From contig JAPLAY010000056.1 in NCBI GenBank assembly GCA_026393035.1, positions 1-54,676 of the forward strand: DNA of 54,676 nt, written 5' to 3'. Below the pieces are notes generated by a model. That model ran no database searches. It was not told the origin of the DNA and saw nothing but the letters and a program-made list of their open reading frames with translations. Positions 17,898 through 26,903 of this stretch are shown here, piece by piece (the first letter of the stretch is position 1; each line of letters starts with the position of its first letter). The DNA comes from Actinomycetota bacterium (GTDB lineage: Bacteria > Actinomycetota > Actinomycetes > Nanopelagicales > Nanopelagicaceae). A program made the translations under genes and the position numbers.

Positions 17898-18643
17898 GCC
17901 AACCAGTTCTCGAAGTTAAACAATTACGGAAGTCATATGGCTCAGAAGTTGTTCTCGAAGATATTTCATTTACCGTGCCGGTTCACACCGCGACAGTATT
18001 TATTGGCTCCTCTGGTTCTGGTAAATCAACGCTACTTCGTTGTATAAATTTGCTCGATCAAATCGACGATGGCTCAATAGTTTTAGATGGCGAAGATATA
18101 ACCGCGGTTGGTGCTGATGTAGATAAGGTCCGCCGCAAACTAGGTATCGTCTTTCAATCCTTCAATCTCTTTCCACACATGAAAGTAATCGACAACATCA
18201 CCTTGGCCCCGATGAAAGTTCAGGGGATTTCAAGAGAGCTTGCCCGCGAAAATGCCTACAAGTTATTGGATCGCTTCGGCTTGCATGACAAGGCCGAGAA
18301 TTATCCAGATCGACTAAGTGGTGGCCAACAGCAACGGGTGGCAATCATTAGATCTATTGCAGTTGCACCAAGACTTTTATTGTTGGATGAGATTACATCT
18401 GCGTTGGATCCGGTCTTAGTTAACGAAGTTCTATCGACTGTTCGAGACCTAAAAATTGAAGGCATGACAATGGTTTTAGCTACTCATGAAATGGGTTTCG
18501 CAAAGCAAGTTGCTGATGAAGTTTGTTTCTTGCACCATGGGAAAATTTTGGAATGGGGAACCCCATCTCAGATTCTCGAGGCGCCAAAGCAACCAGAAAC
18601 AAAAGAGTTCCTAAAACGAGTCCACGAGGCTGGTCGCCTTTAG
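17894..18643 (+). CDS. Amino-acid ABC transporter ATP-binding protein
   Basis: A 249-residue ATPase of the polar amino-acid family (GlnQ/HisP type). The Walker A loop is GSSGSGKST, the signature LSGGQQQRVAI, Walker B LLLLDEITSAL, and the switch histidine lies in LATHEMGFAKQ. It has the HMKVIDNITLAPMKVQG segment typical of amino-acid importers. It follows the permease with a 4-base overlap and ends at the G of the next gene's GTG (TAGTG). Confidence 0.95.
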   Translation: MSQPVLEVKQLRKSYGSEVVLEDISFTVPVHTATVFIGSSGSGKSTLLRCINLLDQIDDGSIVLDGEDITAVGADVDKVRRKLGIVFQSFNLFPHMKVIDNITLAPMKVQGISRELARENAYKLLDRFGLHDKAENYPDRLSGGQQQRVAIIRSIAVAPRLLLLDEITSALDPVLVNEVLSTVRDLKIEGMTMVLATHEMGFAKQVADEVCFLHHGKILEWGTPSQILEAPKQPETKEFLKRVHEAGRL

Positions 18644-19431
18644 TGGCAGATAACTTTGAAGTAATTGCAGGGCATCCAACTTCACATTTAATTATTCATG
18701 TTCCGCACTCTGCTAGATATATTCCAGAGAAAGTTCGAGGCGGCATTTTATTAGGTGATGCGGATCTTGAATCCGAGTTAGATGAGATGACCGATTCGCT
18801 AACTGCTGAAATGGTCCTGCATGCCACAGCAAATTTAGTCAGCCCACCAACTCTCTTTATTAATAAGTACTCCAGGCTAGTAATAGATCCAGAACGCTTT
18901 CCAGATGAGCGCGAGATTATGAATCAGGTTGGAATGGGCGCGGTCTATTTAAAGAGTTCAAAGGGCGAGCAACTTCGCGAACCTAATTTTGATTCAAGTC
19001 AGCTAATAGCTAACTACTACCTTCCATATGCCAAGGCACTTACCGAGTTAGTTACAACAAAGTTAAGTGAACACGGCAAGGTTTTGATTATTGATTTTCA
19101 TTCTTATCGAAATGAACAACACCCAAATGCAGTCAATCATGGCCAGGCCCGGCCGCCAGTTTGCATTGGCACTGATTCATTTCATACGCCAAGTGGGTTG
19201 GTTGAACTTGCCCAATCGCAGTTCGCAATTTTTGGCGAGAGCGTTCTAAATCAGCCATATGCCGGAACCTATGTTCCATTGGATTTCTATCAGAGCAATC
19301 CTCGGGTCACCTCGATCATGTTAGAAAATCGTGCCGATCTGCTTGTAGACGAGTACCTAAACCCCGGCCCTAATTTCGATGAATATTCCAAGGCGTTGGC
19401 GCAGTTCATCACGCTCGCTGCAAACTATTAG
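18643..19431 (+). CDS. N-formylglutamate amidohydrolase-like protein
   Basis: A 262-residue zinc hydrolase of the N-formylglutamate amidohydrolase (HutG-type) family, which cleaves N-formyl-L-glutamate to formate and glutamate. The pattern is clear: LIIHVPHSARYIP, DEMTDSLTAEMV, FINKYSRLVIDPERFPDE, IIDFHSYRNEQHP and PYAGTYVPLDFYQ. The start is the GTG at 18643, sharing one base with the ATPase stop; the frame is open further upstream but that part is shadow coding. No other histidine-degradation gene is nearby. The coupling to the ABC importer suggests it acts on an imported N-formylated or related amino acid. Confidence 0.82.
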   Translation: MADNFEVIAGHPTSHLIIHVPHSARYIPEKVRGGILLGDADLESELDEMTDSLTAEMVLHATANLVSPPTLFINKYSRLVIDPERFPDEREIMNQVGMGAVYLKSSKGEQLREPNFDSSQLIANYYLPYAKALTELVTTKLSEHGKVLIIDFHSYRNEQHPNAVNHGQARPPVCIGTDSFHTPSGLVELAQSQFAIFGESVLNQPYAGTYVPLDFYQSNPRVTSIMLENRADLLVDEYLNPGPNFDEYSKALAQFITLAANY

Positions 19432-19469
19432 CAATTAGACATCTCGCATTTAGTTATTTACAATTTCGC

Positions 19470-19585
19470 CAAGGTCACGAGTTCCAGGTTTTAGCCCCGG
19501 CTTACTGGACGGCAACCCTCCACCACGGTGGGGTGCTCCGGGTGAAGACCAGGTCAGTTGCAAATTGCAATTGGCAAGCGTGGGT
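19470..19585 (+). ncRNA. SAM-IV-type riboswitch
   Basis: The core matches the actinobacterial SAM-IV / SAM-I-related aptamer: GGTCACGAGTTCCAG, AGCCCCGGCTTACTGG, CGGCAACCCTCC, CGGTGGGGTGCTCCGGGTGA and AGACCAGG occur in the expected order. GGTC (19473-19476) can pair with GACC (19547-19550) to close the aptamer, and a further hairpin segment follows to about 19585. It lies directly before metY-metX, methionine genes that S-adenosylmethionine would be expected to shut down. SAM-IV is preferred over SAM-I because of the extra 3' structure and the actinobacterial context. Confidence 0.85.
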
Positions 19586-19602
19586 AACGAATAAAAAACG
19601 CT

Positions 19603-19624
19603 ACCCCCTTATTTTCTGGGAGGT
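19603..19624 (+). promoter_or_regulatory. Hairpin that could hide the metY ribosome binding site
   Basis: ACCCCC (19603-19608) can pair with the Shine-Dalgarno-bearing GGGAGGT (19618-19624), with one mismatch. A segment at the aptamer's 3' edge, GGGTA (19582-19586), can instead pair with TACCC (19602-19606). The two pairings are exclusive, which would give translational on/off control. Confidence 0.45.
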
Positions 19625-19629
19625 CTGTA

Positions 19630-20949
19630 ATGTCATTTTCATTAGATAAAGCTTCATTTGAAACTCGTCAAGTTCATGCCGGTCAAGTTCCTGATCCAAC
19701 AACTGGCGCACGTGCATTGCCGTTGTATCAAACAACTGCATATCAATTCCGCGACACCAAGCATGCGGCTGATCTTTTTAGCCTTGCTGAATTAGGAAAT
19801 ATTTACACGCGCATCATGAACCCAACTCAAGATGCAGTAGAACAACGTATTGCCTCACTCGAAGGTGGCGTTGCTGCGCTTCTAGTTGCATCAGGTTCTG
19901 CGGCAACTACATATGCTGTGTTAAACGTTGCCGAAGCCGGCGATCACATCGTTTCTTCACCAAGTCTTTATGGCGGAACTTATAATTTGTTCCACTACAC
20001 ACTTCCAAAGTTTGGCATCGAAGTAACATTCGTAGAAAACCCAGATGACCCGGCTTCATGGCAAGCAGCAGTAAAGCCAAATACCAAGGCCTTCTTTGGT
20101 GAAACAATTGCTAATCCAAAGAATGATGTTCTGGACATTGAAACTGTTGCAAATATTGCACATAAGAATGGTGTCCCTCTTATCGTGGATAACACTGTTG
20201 CAACACCATTTACTATTCGTCCAATCGAACATGGTGCTGACGTTGTAGTTCACTCAGCAACGAAGTTCTTATCTGGTCACGGAAACTCAGTCGTTGGTGC
20301 AATTGTTGATTCAGGTAAGTTCGATTATGCCCAGCACAAAGATCGCTTCCCAGGATTCAATCAACCAGATCCAAGTTATAACGGCCTGGTTTATGCGCAA
20401 GCACTTGGCGTTGGTTCAGCCTTTGGTGCAAACCTTTCTTACATCTTCAAGATTCGCTTGACTCTGCTTCGCGATATGGGAGCTGCAGTTAGTCCATTTA
20501 ACGCCTGGTTATTGGCACAAGGACTTGAAACTCTTTCACTGCGTATCGAGCGCCATGTTTCGAATGCAAAGGCACTAGCCACCTGGCTTGAGAAGCAACC
20601 ACAAGTTGAAAAGGTTAACTACGCATCACTTCCGTCATCACCATGGAACAAGTTGGCTACAAAGTATGCGCCGACTGGTTCTGGCTCAGTTCTCTCCTTT
20701 GAAATCAAGGGTGGAATCGAAGCGGGTAAGAAGTTTGTTGAAGCGCTAAAGCTGCATTCACACGTAGCAAACATTGGTGATGTGCGTTCGTTGGTAATTC
20801 ATCCAGCATCAACAACACACTCACAACTTTCACCGGCAGAACAATTAACCGCTGGCGTAACTCCAGGTTTAATCCGACTCTCTGTTGGAATCGAGAACAT
20901 CGAGGATATTAAGGCTGATATCACCGATGGTTTCGCCGCAGCTAAATAA
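19630..20949 (+). CDS. metY: O-acetylhomoserine sulfhydrylase MetY
   Basis: A PLP enzyme that converts O-acetylhomoserine and sulfide to homocysteine. It has 439 residues, typical of MetY. The PLP lysine is Lys212 in HSATKFLSGHGN; also visible are ETRQVHAGQVPDP, NIYTRIMNPTQDAVEQRIASLEGG and SSPSLYGGTYNLF. The ATG has a GGGAGG site six bases away that may be masked by the riboswitch hairpin. metX follows after 21 bases, so acetylation of homoserine and its direct sulfhydrylation are made together. Confidence 0.95.
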   Translation: MSFSLDKASFETRQVHAGQVPDPTTGARALPLYQTTAYQFRDTKHAADLFSLAELGNIYTRIMNPTQDAVEQRIASLEGGVAALLVASGSAATTYAVLNVAEAGDHIVSSPSLYGGTYNLFHYTLPKFGIEVTFVENPDDPASWQAAVKPNTKAFFGETIANPKNDVLDIETVANIAHKNGVPLIVDNTVATPFTIRPIEHGADVVVHSATKFLSGHGNSVVGAIVDSGKFDYAQHKDRFPGFNQPDPSYNGLVYAQALGVGSAFGANLSYIFKIRLTLLRDMGAAVSPFNAWLLAQGLETLSLRIERHVSNAKALATWLEKQPQVEKVNYASLPSSPWNKLATKYAPTGSGSVLSFEIKGGIEAGKKFVEALKLHSHVANIGDVRSLVIHPASTTHSQLSPAEQLTAGVTPGLIRLSVGIENIEDIKADITDGFAAAK

Positions 20950-20970
20950 TTAATCTGCGAAACTAACTTC

Positions 20971-22080
20971 ATGGAATCTGGCTGTAATTGTCATATCACT
21001 GGGGCTTGGCTTGAAAGCCATGACCCTGGTGATCGGCAATTCCTAAAAATCGGTGACCTTGAACTTGAGTCTGGCGAAAAGCTTTTAGATACAACAATTG
21101 CTTATCAAACTTGGGGAAAGTTAAATGCCGCGGGCAATAATGCAATTCTGGTTAACCATGCGCTAACTGGTTGGTCAGATGTTCCCGGATGGTGGCCATC
21201 AATGGTTGGCCCAGGACTTCCACTAGATACTGATAAATATTTTATTATCTGCCCAAATGTAATTGGTGGATGTCAGGGGAGTACCGGACCTTCATCACTT
21301 GCACCAGATGGGAAACGTTGGGGATCAAGATTTCCAACGGTAACAATTCGCGACATGGTGGCGGCCGAACTTGCGCTAACAGATGCACTCGGAATTTCGC
21401 ATTACATCTTGTCGGTAGGTCCATCACTAGGTGGCATGCGAGCACTCGAATGGGCGATCACACATCCGACTCGCGTTAATGCAATCTGCACCATTGGGTC
21501 ATCTGCCGTTGCTACTGGCGATCAAATTGGCGCCGCATCAATTCAAATTCGCGCAATCAAATCTGACCCACATTTCAACAACGGTGACTATTACGAACAG
21601 GACCAAGGTCCAACCGAGGGAATGGGGATTGCTCGTCGAATTGCCCACCTTACGTATCGCACAGAGACCGAGATGGATGTTCGCTTTGGTCGTGAACTTC
21701 AAGGTGATGACACTGGACGTTATGCAGTTGAATCGTATTTAGACCACCAAGCAGATAAGTTGGCTAAAAGATTTGATGCCAATACCTATATCGCCCTTAC
21801 CGAAGCGATGAATTCGCATGATGTTGGCCGAGATCGTGGGGGAGTTGCAGAAGCCCTAGCCACAATAAAGATTCCGGTAGTAATAATCTCGATTGATTCT
21901 GATCGTCTTTTCTGGCCCAGGTTGCAGGAAGAGATAGCCGAGCTAACTCCAACCGCCCTGCCTTTGGTGACGATTTCCTCACCTTTTGGCCACGATGGCT
22001 TCCTTATTGAGGTCGAAGCAGTAGGTAGCGTGCTCAAAGATGCGCTCGCAATTGGACTGAAGGCAAATTCCAGTAAGTAA
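20971..22080 (+). CDS. metX: Homoserine O-acetyltransferase MetX
   Basis: Transfers acetyl from acetyl-CoA to homoserine, the first step of methionine synthesis. It has 369 residues of alpha/beta-hydrolase fold. The nucleophile is Ser152 in SVGPSLGGM; the catalytic Asp and His are in ISIDSDRLF and FGHDGFLIE. NHALTG and NVIGGCQGSTGPSS are typical of the family. It sits behind metY and shares the riboswitch. A GAAACT hexamer six bases before the ATG could allow some separate leaderless expression. Confidence 0.94.
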   Translation: MESGCNCHITGAWLESHDPGDRQFLKIGDLELESGEKLLDTTIAYQTWGKLNAAGNNAILVNHALTGWSDVPGWWPSMVGPGLPLDTDKYFIICPNVIGGCQGSTGPSSLAPDGKRWGSRFPTVTIRDMVAAELALTDALGISHYILSVGPSLGGMRALEWAITHPTRVNAICTIGSSAVATGDQIGAASIQIRAIKSDPHFNNGDYYEQDQGPTEGMGIARRIAHLTYRTETEMDVRFGRELQGDDTGRYAVESYLDHQADKLAKRFDANTYIALTEAMNSHDVGRDRGGVAEALATIKIPVVIISIDSDRLFWPRLQEEIAELTPTALPLVTISSPFGHDGFLIEVEAVGSVLKDALAIGLKANSSK

Positions 22081-22119
22081 CTAGCGTTTCCTGATGTGCA
22101 AAAAGGGCTGTGGACAATT

Positions 22120-22125
22120 TATAAT
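22120..22125 (+). promoter_or_regulatory. -10 element for the sigma-factor gene
   Basis: A perfect TATAAT lies about 58 bases before the GTG start; the -35 region is poor. It would give a leader of roughly 50 bases containing the AAAGGATG ribosome site, in contrast to the leaderless genes around. Confidence 0.45.
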
Positions 22126-22182
22126 ATAGCCAAGCAAGTTTCGCTGGTCCGAACAGAGGCCAGACAAACCAAAGGATGAATT

Positions 22183-23649
22183 GTGGCTGGAATTCGTGCG
22201 CACAAAAATAGCGCAAGCAGTAAGAAGACAGTGAAAAAAGCTGCAACCAAAAAAGTTGTTGCAAAGAAAGCCGCTGTTAAGAAGACTGCAAAGAAAGCTG
22301 CACCAAAAAAGATTGTTAAGAAATCAGCCGGTCCTCGTCGCTTTCCAACTAAAGCTGAATTAGAGGCACAAAAATTAGCAGCAGCTACTAAAACTACAAA
22401 GAAAGCTGCACCTGCACCATCAGGAAAGAAATTATTTCCAACTAAAGCTGAACTAGAAGCGAAACGACTTGCAGCACTCGGCGTTAAGCCAGTTGCAGAA
22501 GGCAAGCCCGGCAAGCCAATTGTCACCAAGATCGATGGCGAAGAAGTTGAATTAGAGGAAATTGAATTAGAAGATCTCGAAACTCTTGTTGAAGAAGTTA
22601 AAGAGATTATTGAAGAAGAGAAAGAGAGCGAGATTCGCGTAGTAAATGTCGCTGAAGAATCTCAGAACGAAGAGAACGCGTTCACAATTAAAGATTCTGA
22701 AGAAGATGACGCACCTGTACAAACAGTTCTGACTGCCGGTGCTACTGCGGACCCAGTTAAGGATTACCTAAAACTTATCGGTCGTGTGCCACTTCTAAAT
22801 GCTGAGATGGAAGTTGATCTTTCACTTCGGGTTGAAGCTGGGCTATTTGCCGAAGAAATCATTAAGAACGAGAAGAAGATTGATAAGAAATATAAGCGCG
22901 AACTTGAGCAATTAGTCCTTGATGGCAAGCGCGCAAAGAACCATTTGCTTGAAGCAAACCTTCGTCTCGTAGTTTCGCTAGCAAAGCGTTACACCGGCCG
23001 TGGCATGTTGTTCCTAGATTTAATTCAGGAAGGTAACTTGGGACTAATCCGTGCAGTTGAGAAGTTCGACTATACAAAGGGTTATAAGTTCTCGACATAT
23101 GCAACTTGGTGGATTCGCCAGGCGATTACTCGTGCGATGGCTGACCAGGCAAGAACAATTCGTATTCCGGTTCACATGGTTGAAGTCATTAACAAACTTG
23201 CACGTGTTCAACGTCAGATGCTTCAAGATCTTGGCCGCGAACCGACACCAGAAGAGCTTGCTAAAGAACTTGATATGACACCTGAAAAGGTTGTTGAAGT
23301 TCAGAAGTATGGCCGCGAGCCAATCTCGCTTCACACCCCACTTGGCGAAGAGGGCGACTCTGAATTCGGAGATTTAATCGAAGACTCAGAAGCAATTGTT
23401 CCTGCCGATGCGGTTTCATTTACATTGCTACAAGAACAACTTCACTCAGTTCTAGGAACTCTGTCAGAACGTGAAGCTGGCGTAGTAAAAATGCGCTTTG
23501 GTCTTACCGATGGTCAACCAAAGACGCTTGATGAAATTGGCAAGGTTTACAGCGTTACACGTGAGCGGATCCGCCAAATTGAATCAAAGACGATGTCGAA
23601 GTTGCGTCACCCATCTCGTTCACAAGTCCTACGCGATTACCTAGATTAA
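22183..23649 (+). CDS. rpoD: Primary RNA polymerase sigma factor (SigA/HrdB/RpoD)
   Basis: The housekeeping sigma factor, 488 residues, GTG start behind AAAGGATG. The C-terminal half holds regions 1.2 ([16 protein letters not shown], from about 190), 2 ([53 protein letters not shown]), 3 and 4 ([15 protein letters not shown]...[22 protein letters not shown]). The N-terminal 185 residues are a low-complexity extension: Lys/Ala-rich to about 50, then two copies of [14 protein letters not shown] (about 54-67 and 85-98), then a strongly acidic block (about 118-180). Actinobacterial primary sigma factors commonly carry such extensions. The CDGSH gene follows after 14 bases. Confidence 0.95.
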   Translation: MAGIRAHKNSASSKKTVKKAATKKVVAKKAAVKKTAKKAAPKKIVKKSAGPRRFPTKAELEAQKLAAATKTTKKAAPAPSGKKLFPTKAELEAKRLAALGVKPVAEGKPGKPIVTKIDGEEVELEEIELEDLETLVEEVKEIIEEEKESEIRVVNVAEESQNEENAFTIKDSEEDDAPVQTVLTAGATADPVKDYLKLIGRVPLLNAEMEVDLSLRVEAGLFAEEIIKNEKKIDKKYKRELEQLVLDGKRAKNHLLEANLRLVVSLAKRYTGRGMLFLDLIQEGNLGLIRAVEKFDYTKGYKFSTYATWWIRQAITRAMADQARTIRIPVHMVEVINKLARVQRQMLQDLGREPTPEELAKELDMTPEKVVEVQKYGREPISLHTPLGEEGDSEFGDLIEDSEAIVPADAVSFTLLQEQLHSVLGTLSEREAGVVKMRFGLTDGQPKTLDEIGKVYSVTRERIRQIESKTMSKLRHPSRSQVLRDYLD

Positions 23650-23663
23650 GAGCGAGAATTTAA

Positions 23664-23879
23664 ATGAGCGAAAACGCAAACGATAAAGTTCAAATTCGTA
23701 TTAAAGAGAACGGTTCCATTCGCGTGAAGGGAACCATAGAGATCATTGATGCAGATGGAAATGTGATTGAAACTAAATCAGATTTCTCGCTCTGTCGCTG
23801 TGGGCTTTCAAAAGAGAAGCCTTTTTGCGATGGCTCACACAAAGATAAATTTGTGGCCGACGAAGGTTTAGGAAAGTAA
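23664..23879 (+). CDS. CDGSH iron-sulfur protein
   Basis: A 71-residue protein with the 2Fe-2S binding motif CRCGLSKEKPFCDGSHK (three Cys and one His ligand) near residues 43-59, preceded by a short beta-rich part (IRIKENGSIRVKGTIEIIDADG). Such proteins carry redox-active or transferable 2Fe-2S clusters; the target is unknown. It lies 14 bases after the sigma-factor gene and is probably co-transcribed. Its stop is one base from the stop of the convergent DUF7455-type gene. Confidence 0.9.
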   Translation: MSENANDKVQIRIKENGSIRVKGTIEIIDADGNVIETKSDFSLCRCGLSKEKPFCDGSHKDKFVADEGLGK

Positions 23880-23880
23880 A

Positions 23881-24102
23881 TTAATTAGAGTCTGAAGAAA
23901 CTGCAGTTAGCTTGTCAGTCTCATCTTGAATCACTTTTACAACCGGCTTTAGCTTTTCAGCATATTCCTTAGCGTGATGTCCACAGAACAAGAGCTCGCC
24001 ACCATTTAGCAGTACTGCACGTACATATGCTTGGGCTCCGCAGCGATCGCAACGATCGACGGCATTGAGCGGTGTGGTTTCGAGAATCAATTGCTCGGTC
24101 AT
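23881..24102 (-). CDS. DUF7455-type small zinc-binding protein
   Basis: A 73-residue protein with a likely zinc site: VDRCDRCGAQAYVRAV and ELLFCGHHAKEY (CxxC plus CxHH). Actinobacterial genomes often carry this gene beside the primary sigma factor gene, as here; the function is not known. The start is 24102 because AAGGAG lies about five bases before it; an upstream in-frame ATG at 24150 adds residues not typical of the family. Confidence 0.8.
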   Translation of the reverse strand: MTEQLILETTPLNAVDRCDRCGAQAYVRAVLLNGGELLFCGHHAKEYAEKLKPVVKVIQDETDKLTAVSSDSN

Positions 24103-24313
24103 TTCGCTCCTTCTACTTCGGTTAGTAACTCTTGTGTAGGGGAACATCAAACCATGAAAGGTTTATTCCCCGCTCATTAAAATATCTAAATTCACGCTCG
24201 GGCGTGTCATAAATCCCACATAATTTCCTGTAAATGCCCTGAAATAAAATTCTTTTGCAAAGTGCTTGCAATCAACCATCAAAATCACCCCTCACAAGAT
24301 AACCTTCATCTCC

Positions 24314-26386
24314 GTGGCTACCGACGATCTCGAATCAACAACAGAGAATGGCTATAACGCCAAAGATCTAGCCGTCTTAGAAGGCCTTGATGCAGTTCGC
24401 AAACGTCCAGGTATGTATATCGGTACAACAGATTCACGTGGACTTATGCACTGTCTCTGGGAAATTATTGATAACTCAGTAGATGAAGCACTTGCAGGTC
24501 ATTGCAAAAATATTGAAATTAATTTGGAATCAGATGGATCGGTTGAAGTTCATGATGATGGTCGTGGAATTCCTGTAGATAAAGAACCAAAGACCGGACT
24601 TACTGGTGTTGAAGTTGTTATGACTAAATTGCATGCCGGCGGAAAATTCGGTGGCGGTTCATATGCCGCATCTGGTGGTTTGCACGGAGTAGGCGCATCA
24701 GTTGTAAACGCACTTGCATCTCGTCTTGATGTTGAAGTTGATCGTAATGGAAAAATTTATTGGATGTCATTCCAACGCGGTAACGCAGGTATCTTTGATG
24801 GCGATGGCCCTAAGGCTTCATTTACTGAAAGCTCTGGACTTCGTGTAATCGGAAAAGTTAGTGCGAAAGTTACTGGCACCAGAATTAAGTGGTGGGCAGA
24901 TCGTCAGATTTTCTTAAAAGAGGCCGAGCTTGCAATCGAGGATATTTACGCTCGTGCGCGCCAAACTTCTTACCTAGTTCCTGGTCTAACTCTTACAGTT
25001 GATGACAACCGCACAAAGGCTAAGAGTTCTGAGAAGTTTTTCCATAAGGGCGGCATCTCTGAGTTCTGTTCATTCTTGCGCCCTGATGATCCAATCGGTG
25101 AAGTAATTCGCCTTACTGGTTCTGGCGAATACACCGAGACAGTTCCTGTTCTCGATGAAAAAGGCCACATGATGCCTACTGAAGTAAATCGTGAAATGGG
25201 CGTCGACATCGCACTGCAATGGGGCAATGGTTACGAGAACACCATGTCGAGCTTTGTAAATATTATTTCAACTCCTAAGGGCGGAACTCACGTTCAAGGG
25301 TTCGAGCGTTCAATTACAAAGGCATTTAATGATGCCCTTCGTGCAACAAAGACACTTAAGAACAATGAAGCTGATGTAATCAAGGATGACGTTCTTGAGG
25401 GCTTAACTTCAGTTGTGACCGTTCGGATGTCTGAGCCACAATTTGAAGGCCAGACCAAGGAAGTTTTAGGAACCGCTGCAGCCACAAAGATTGTTGCCGC
25501 AGTTGTCGCTGAAGAGATGAAGAAATTCTTCGCAACAACAAAGCGAATTGATAAAGCAACCGGCAAGATGATCCTGGAGAAAGTCGCTGGGGCATCTAGA
25601 ACTCGTATCTCAGCTCGAGCTCACAAAGATATTCAGCGCCGCAAAAATGCTTTGGAAAGTTCATCACTTCCAACCAAACTTTCAGATTGTCGATCAGATG
25701 ACACTGATCGCACCGAGCTCTACATCGTCGAGGGCGACTCAGCTTTGGGTACTGCAAAGGCAGCTCGTAACTCAGAATTCCAAGCAATTCTGCCAATTCG
25801 CGGCAAGATATTGAACGTTCAGAAAGCCTCACTTTCTCAAATGCTTGAGAACAATGAATGTGCCTCAATCATTCAGGTTATTGGCGCTGGCTCTGGTCGC
25901 TCCTTCGAACTAGATGACACTCGATATGGTCGAATTATTCTGATGTCCGATGCCGACGTTGATGGCGCACACATTCGTTGCCTTCTTCTTACTTTACTTT
26001 CACGTTACATGCGCCCATTGATCGAAGATGGACGAGTTTTTGCCGCTATGCCACCTCTGCACCGTATTGAAGTTGTCGGCGGAAAGCGCGGGGAAGTTCA
26101 TTACACATATTCAGATGATGAGATGAAGAAGATGACTGCAGATTTAACAAAGGCCGGAAAGCGTTGGAAAGAACCAATCCAACGTTACAAAGGTCTTGGT
26201 GAAATGGATGCTGATCAGCTTCGTGAGACCACAATGGATCCAGAACACCGCACCCTACGTCGAATCACAATGAAGGATGCCAACGCCGCAGAAGCGATGT
26301 TTGAACTGCTTATGGGCAATGAAGTTGCACCTCGCAAAGAATTTATTTCAACTGCTGATATCGCACGCGATCGAATTGATGCTTAA
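24314..26386 (+). CDS. parE: Topoisomerase IV subunit B-like ParE (second GyrB)
   Basis: The ATPase subunit of a type II topoisomerase, 690 residues. The GHKL ATPase is visible: MHCLWEIIDNSVDEALAG, VHDDGRGIPV, GGKFGGGSYAASGGLHGVGASVVNALA. The TOPRIM domain follows, with ELYIVEGDSALGTA and ILMSDADVDGAHIR. It is called ParE rather than GyrB from its place next to the primary sigma factor, an actinobacterial ParE location, and from the parC gene nearby on the opposite strand. The GTG at 24314 is preferred over a TTG at 24266 because it matches family N-termini. Confidence 0.88.
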   Translation: MATDDLESTTENGYNAKDLAVLEGLDAVRKRPGMYIGTTDSRGLMHCLWEIIDNSVDEALAGHCKNIEINLESDGSVEVHDDGRGIPVDKEPKTGLTGVEVVMTKLHAGGKFGGGSYAASGGLHGVGASVVNALASRLDVEVDRNGKIYWMSFQRGNAGIFDGDGPKASFTESSGLRVIGKVSAKVTGTRIKWWADRQIFLKEAELAIEDIYARARQTSYLVPGLTLTVDDNRTKAKSSEKFFHKGGISEFCSFLRPDDPIGEVIRLTGSGEYTETVPVLDEKGHMMPTEVNREMGVDIALQWGNGYENTMSSFVNIISTPKGGTHVQGFERSITKAFNDALRATKTLKNNEADVIKDDVLEGLTSVVTVRMSEPQFEGQTKEVLGTAAATKIVAAVVAEEMKKFFATTKRIDKATGKMILEKVAGASRTRISARAHKDIQRRKNALESSSLPTKLSDCRSDDTDRTELYIVEGDSALGTAKAARNSEFQAILPIRGKILNVQKASLSQMLENNECASIIQVIGAGSGRSFELDDTRYGRIILMSDADVDGAHIRCLLLTLLSRYMRPLIEDGRVFAAMPPLHRIEVVGGKRGEVHYTYSDDEMKKMTADLTKAGKRWKEPIQRYKGLGEMDADQLRETTMDPEHRTLRRITMKDANAAEAMFELLMGNEVAPRKEFISTADIARDRIDA

Positions 26387-26903
26387 GAAACTTCTAGTTC
26401 TGCTCTTCGCTTCATCCCTGCTTTTCCCAAATTCGGCAATTGCAATGGGATCAGGAAATAAGTATCAGGACGCCCAAACCGGTGTCAGCTATCAAATTCT
26501 CCAACCCACATATGTCGGAGATTTATTGCCACGATCATTTTCTTTGCAATCCTGTGGTTCAAAAAACGAACAATGGCTTGCGGCAATTTATGGCGAGGAT
26601 CGCTCGATTCAATTTCTAGAGACAGATTCAGCTGTGAAGTGCTCGAATCCTGGACTTGGCGTGAAGGTTGCAAGTGTGAAAATTAATGGGAACAAAGCCG
26701 CGATTGTTGCGTTTTGTGACCCAGCAAAGAAGAAAGAGTGGAAGAACTGCAAGACTTCCGATATCCATAACTATGGTGGTTACGCCATGTGGAAAGTTCC
26801 GGCTACCAAGAGATTGCACGGCACTGAAGTTGAAGTACTGGTATCTGGCTTTACCTATGAAGAACTTCTCAAAATTGCTAAAGGCCTGAAACCAATAAAG
26901 TAA
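26379..26903 (+). CDS. Exported cysteine-containing protein, unknown family
   Basis: A 174-residue protein with a classical signal peptide (MLKKLLVLLFASSLLFPNSAIA, cleavage expected after AIA). The mature part has four cysteines (SFSLQSCG, AVKCSNPG, VAFCDP, KNCKTSD) that could make two disulfides, and a conserved-looking end (EVEVLVSGFTYEELLKIAKGLKPIK). I do not recognise the family. The ATG overlaps the end of parE by eight bases, so translation is probably coupled. A longer frame from 26277 is inside parE and is rejected. Its stop touches the stop of the convergent flavin oxidoreductase. Confidence 0.75.
   Translation: MLKKLLVLLFASSLLFPNSAIAMGSGNKYQDAQTGVSYQILQPTYVGDLLPRSFSLQSCGSKNEQWLAAIYGEDRSIQFLETDSAVKCSNPGLGVKVASVKINGNKAAIVAFCDPAKKKEWKNCKTSDIHNYGGYAMWKVPATKRLHGTEVEVLVSGFTYEELLKIAKGLKPIK

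Noticed and set aside
18523-18642. N-terminal extension of the N-formylglutamate amidohydrolase-like frame
   Set aside because: This part is an alternate frame of the ABC ATPase; the GTG at 18643 matches the family start and couples to the ATPase stop.
22119-22529. 136-residue minus-strand frame opposite the sigma-factor N-terminus
   Set aside because: It is hydrophobic low-complexity sequence complementary to the Lys/Ala-rich codons, without a ribosome site or family resemblance.
24193-24206. CACGC-TCGG-GCGTG hairpin upstream of parE
   Set aside because: Isolated 5-base stem with no T-run or known partner; not enough for a terminator or operator call.
26277-26378. Upstream extension of the exported protein frame
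   Set aside because: It lies inside parE and would place the signal peptide internally.
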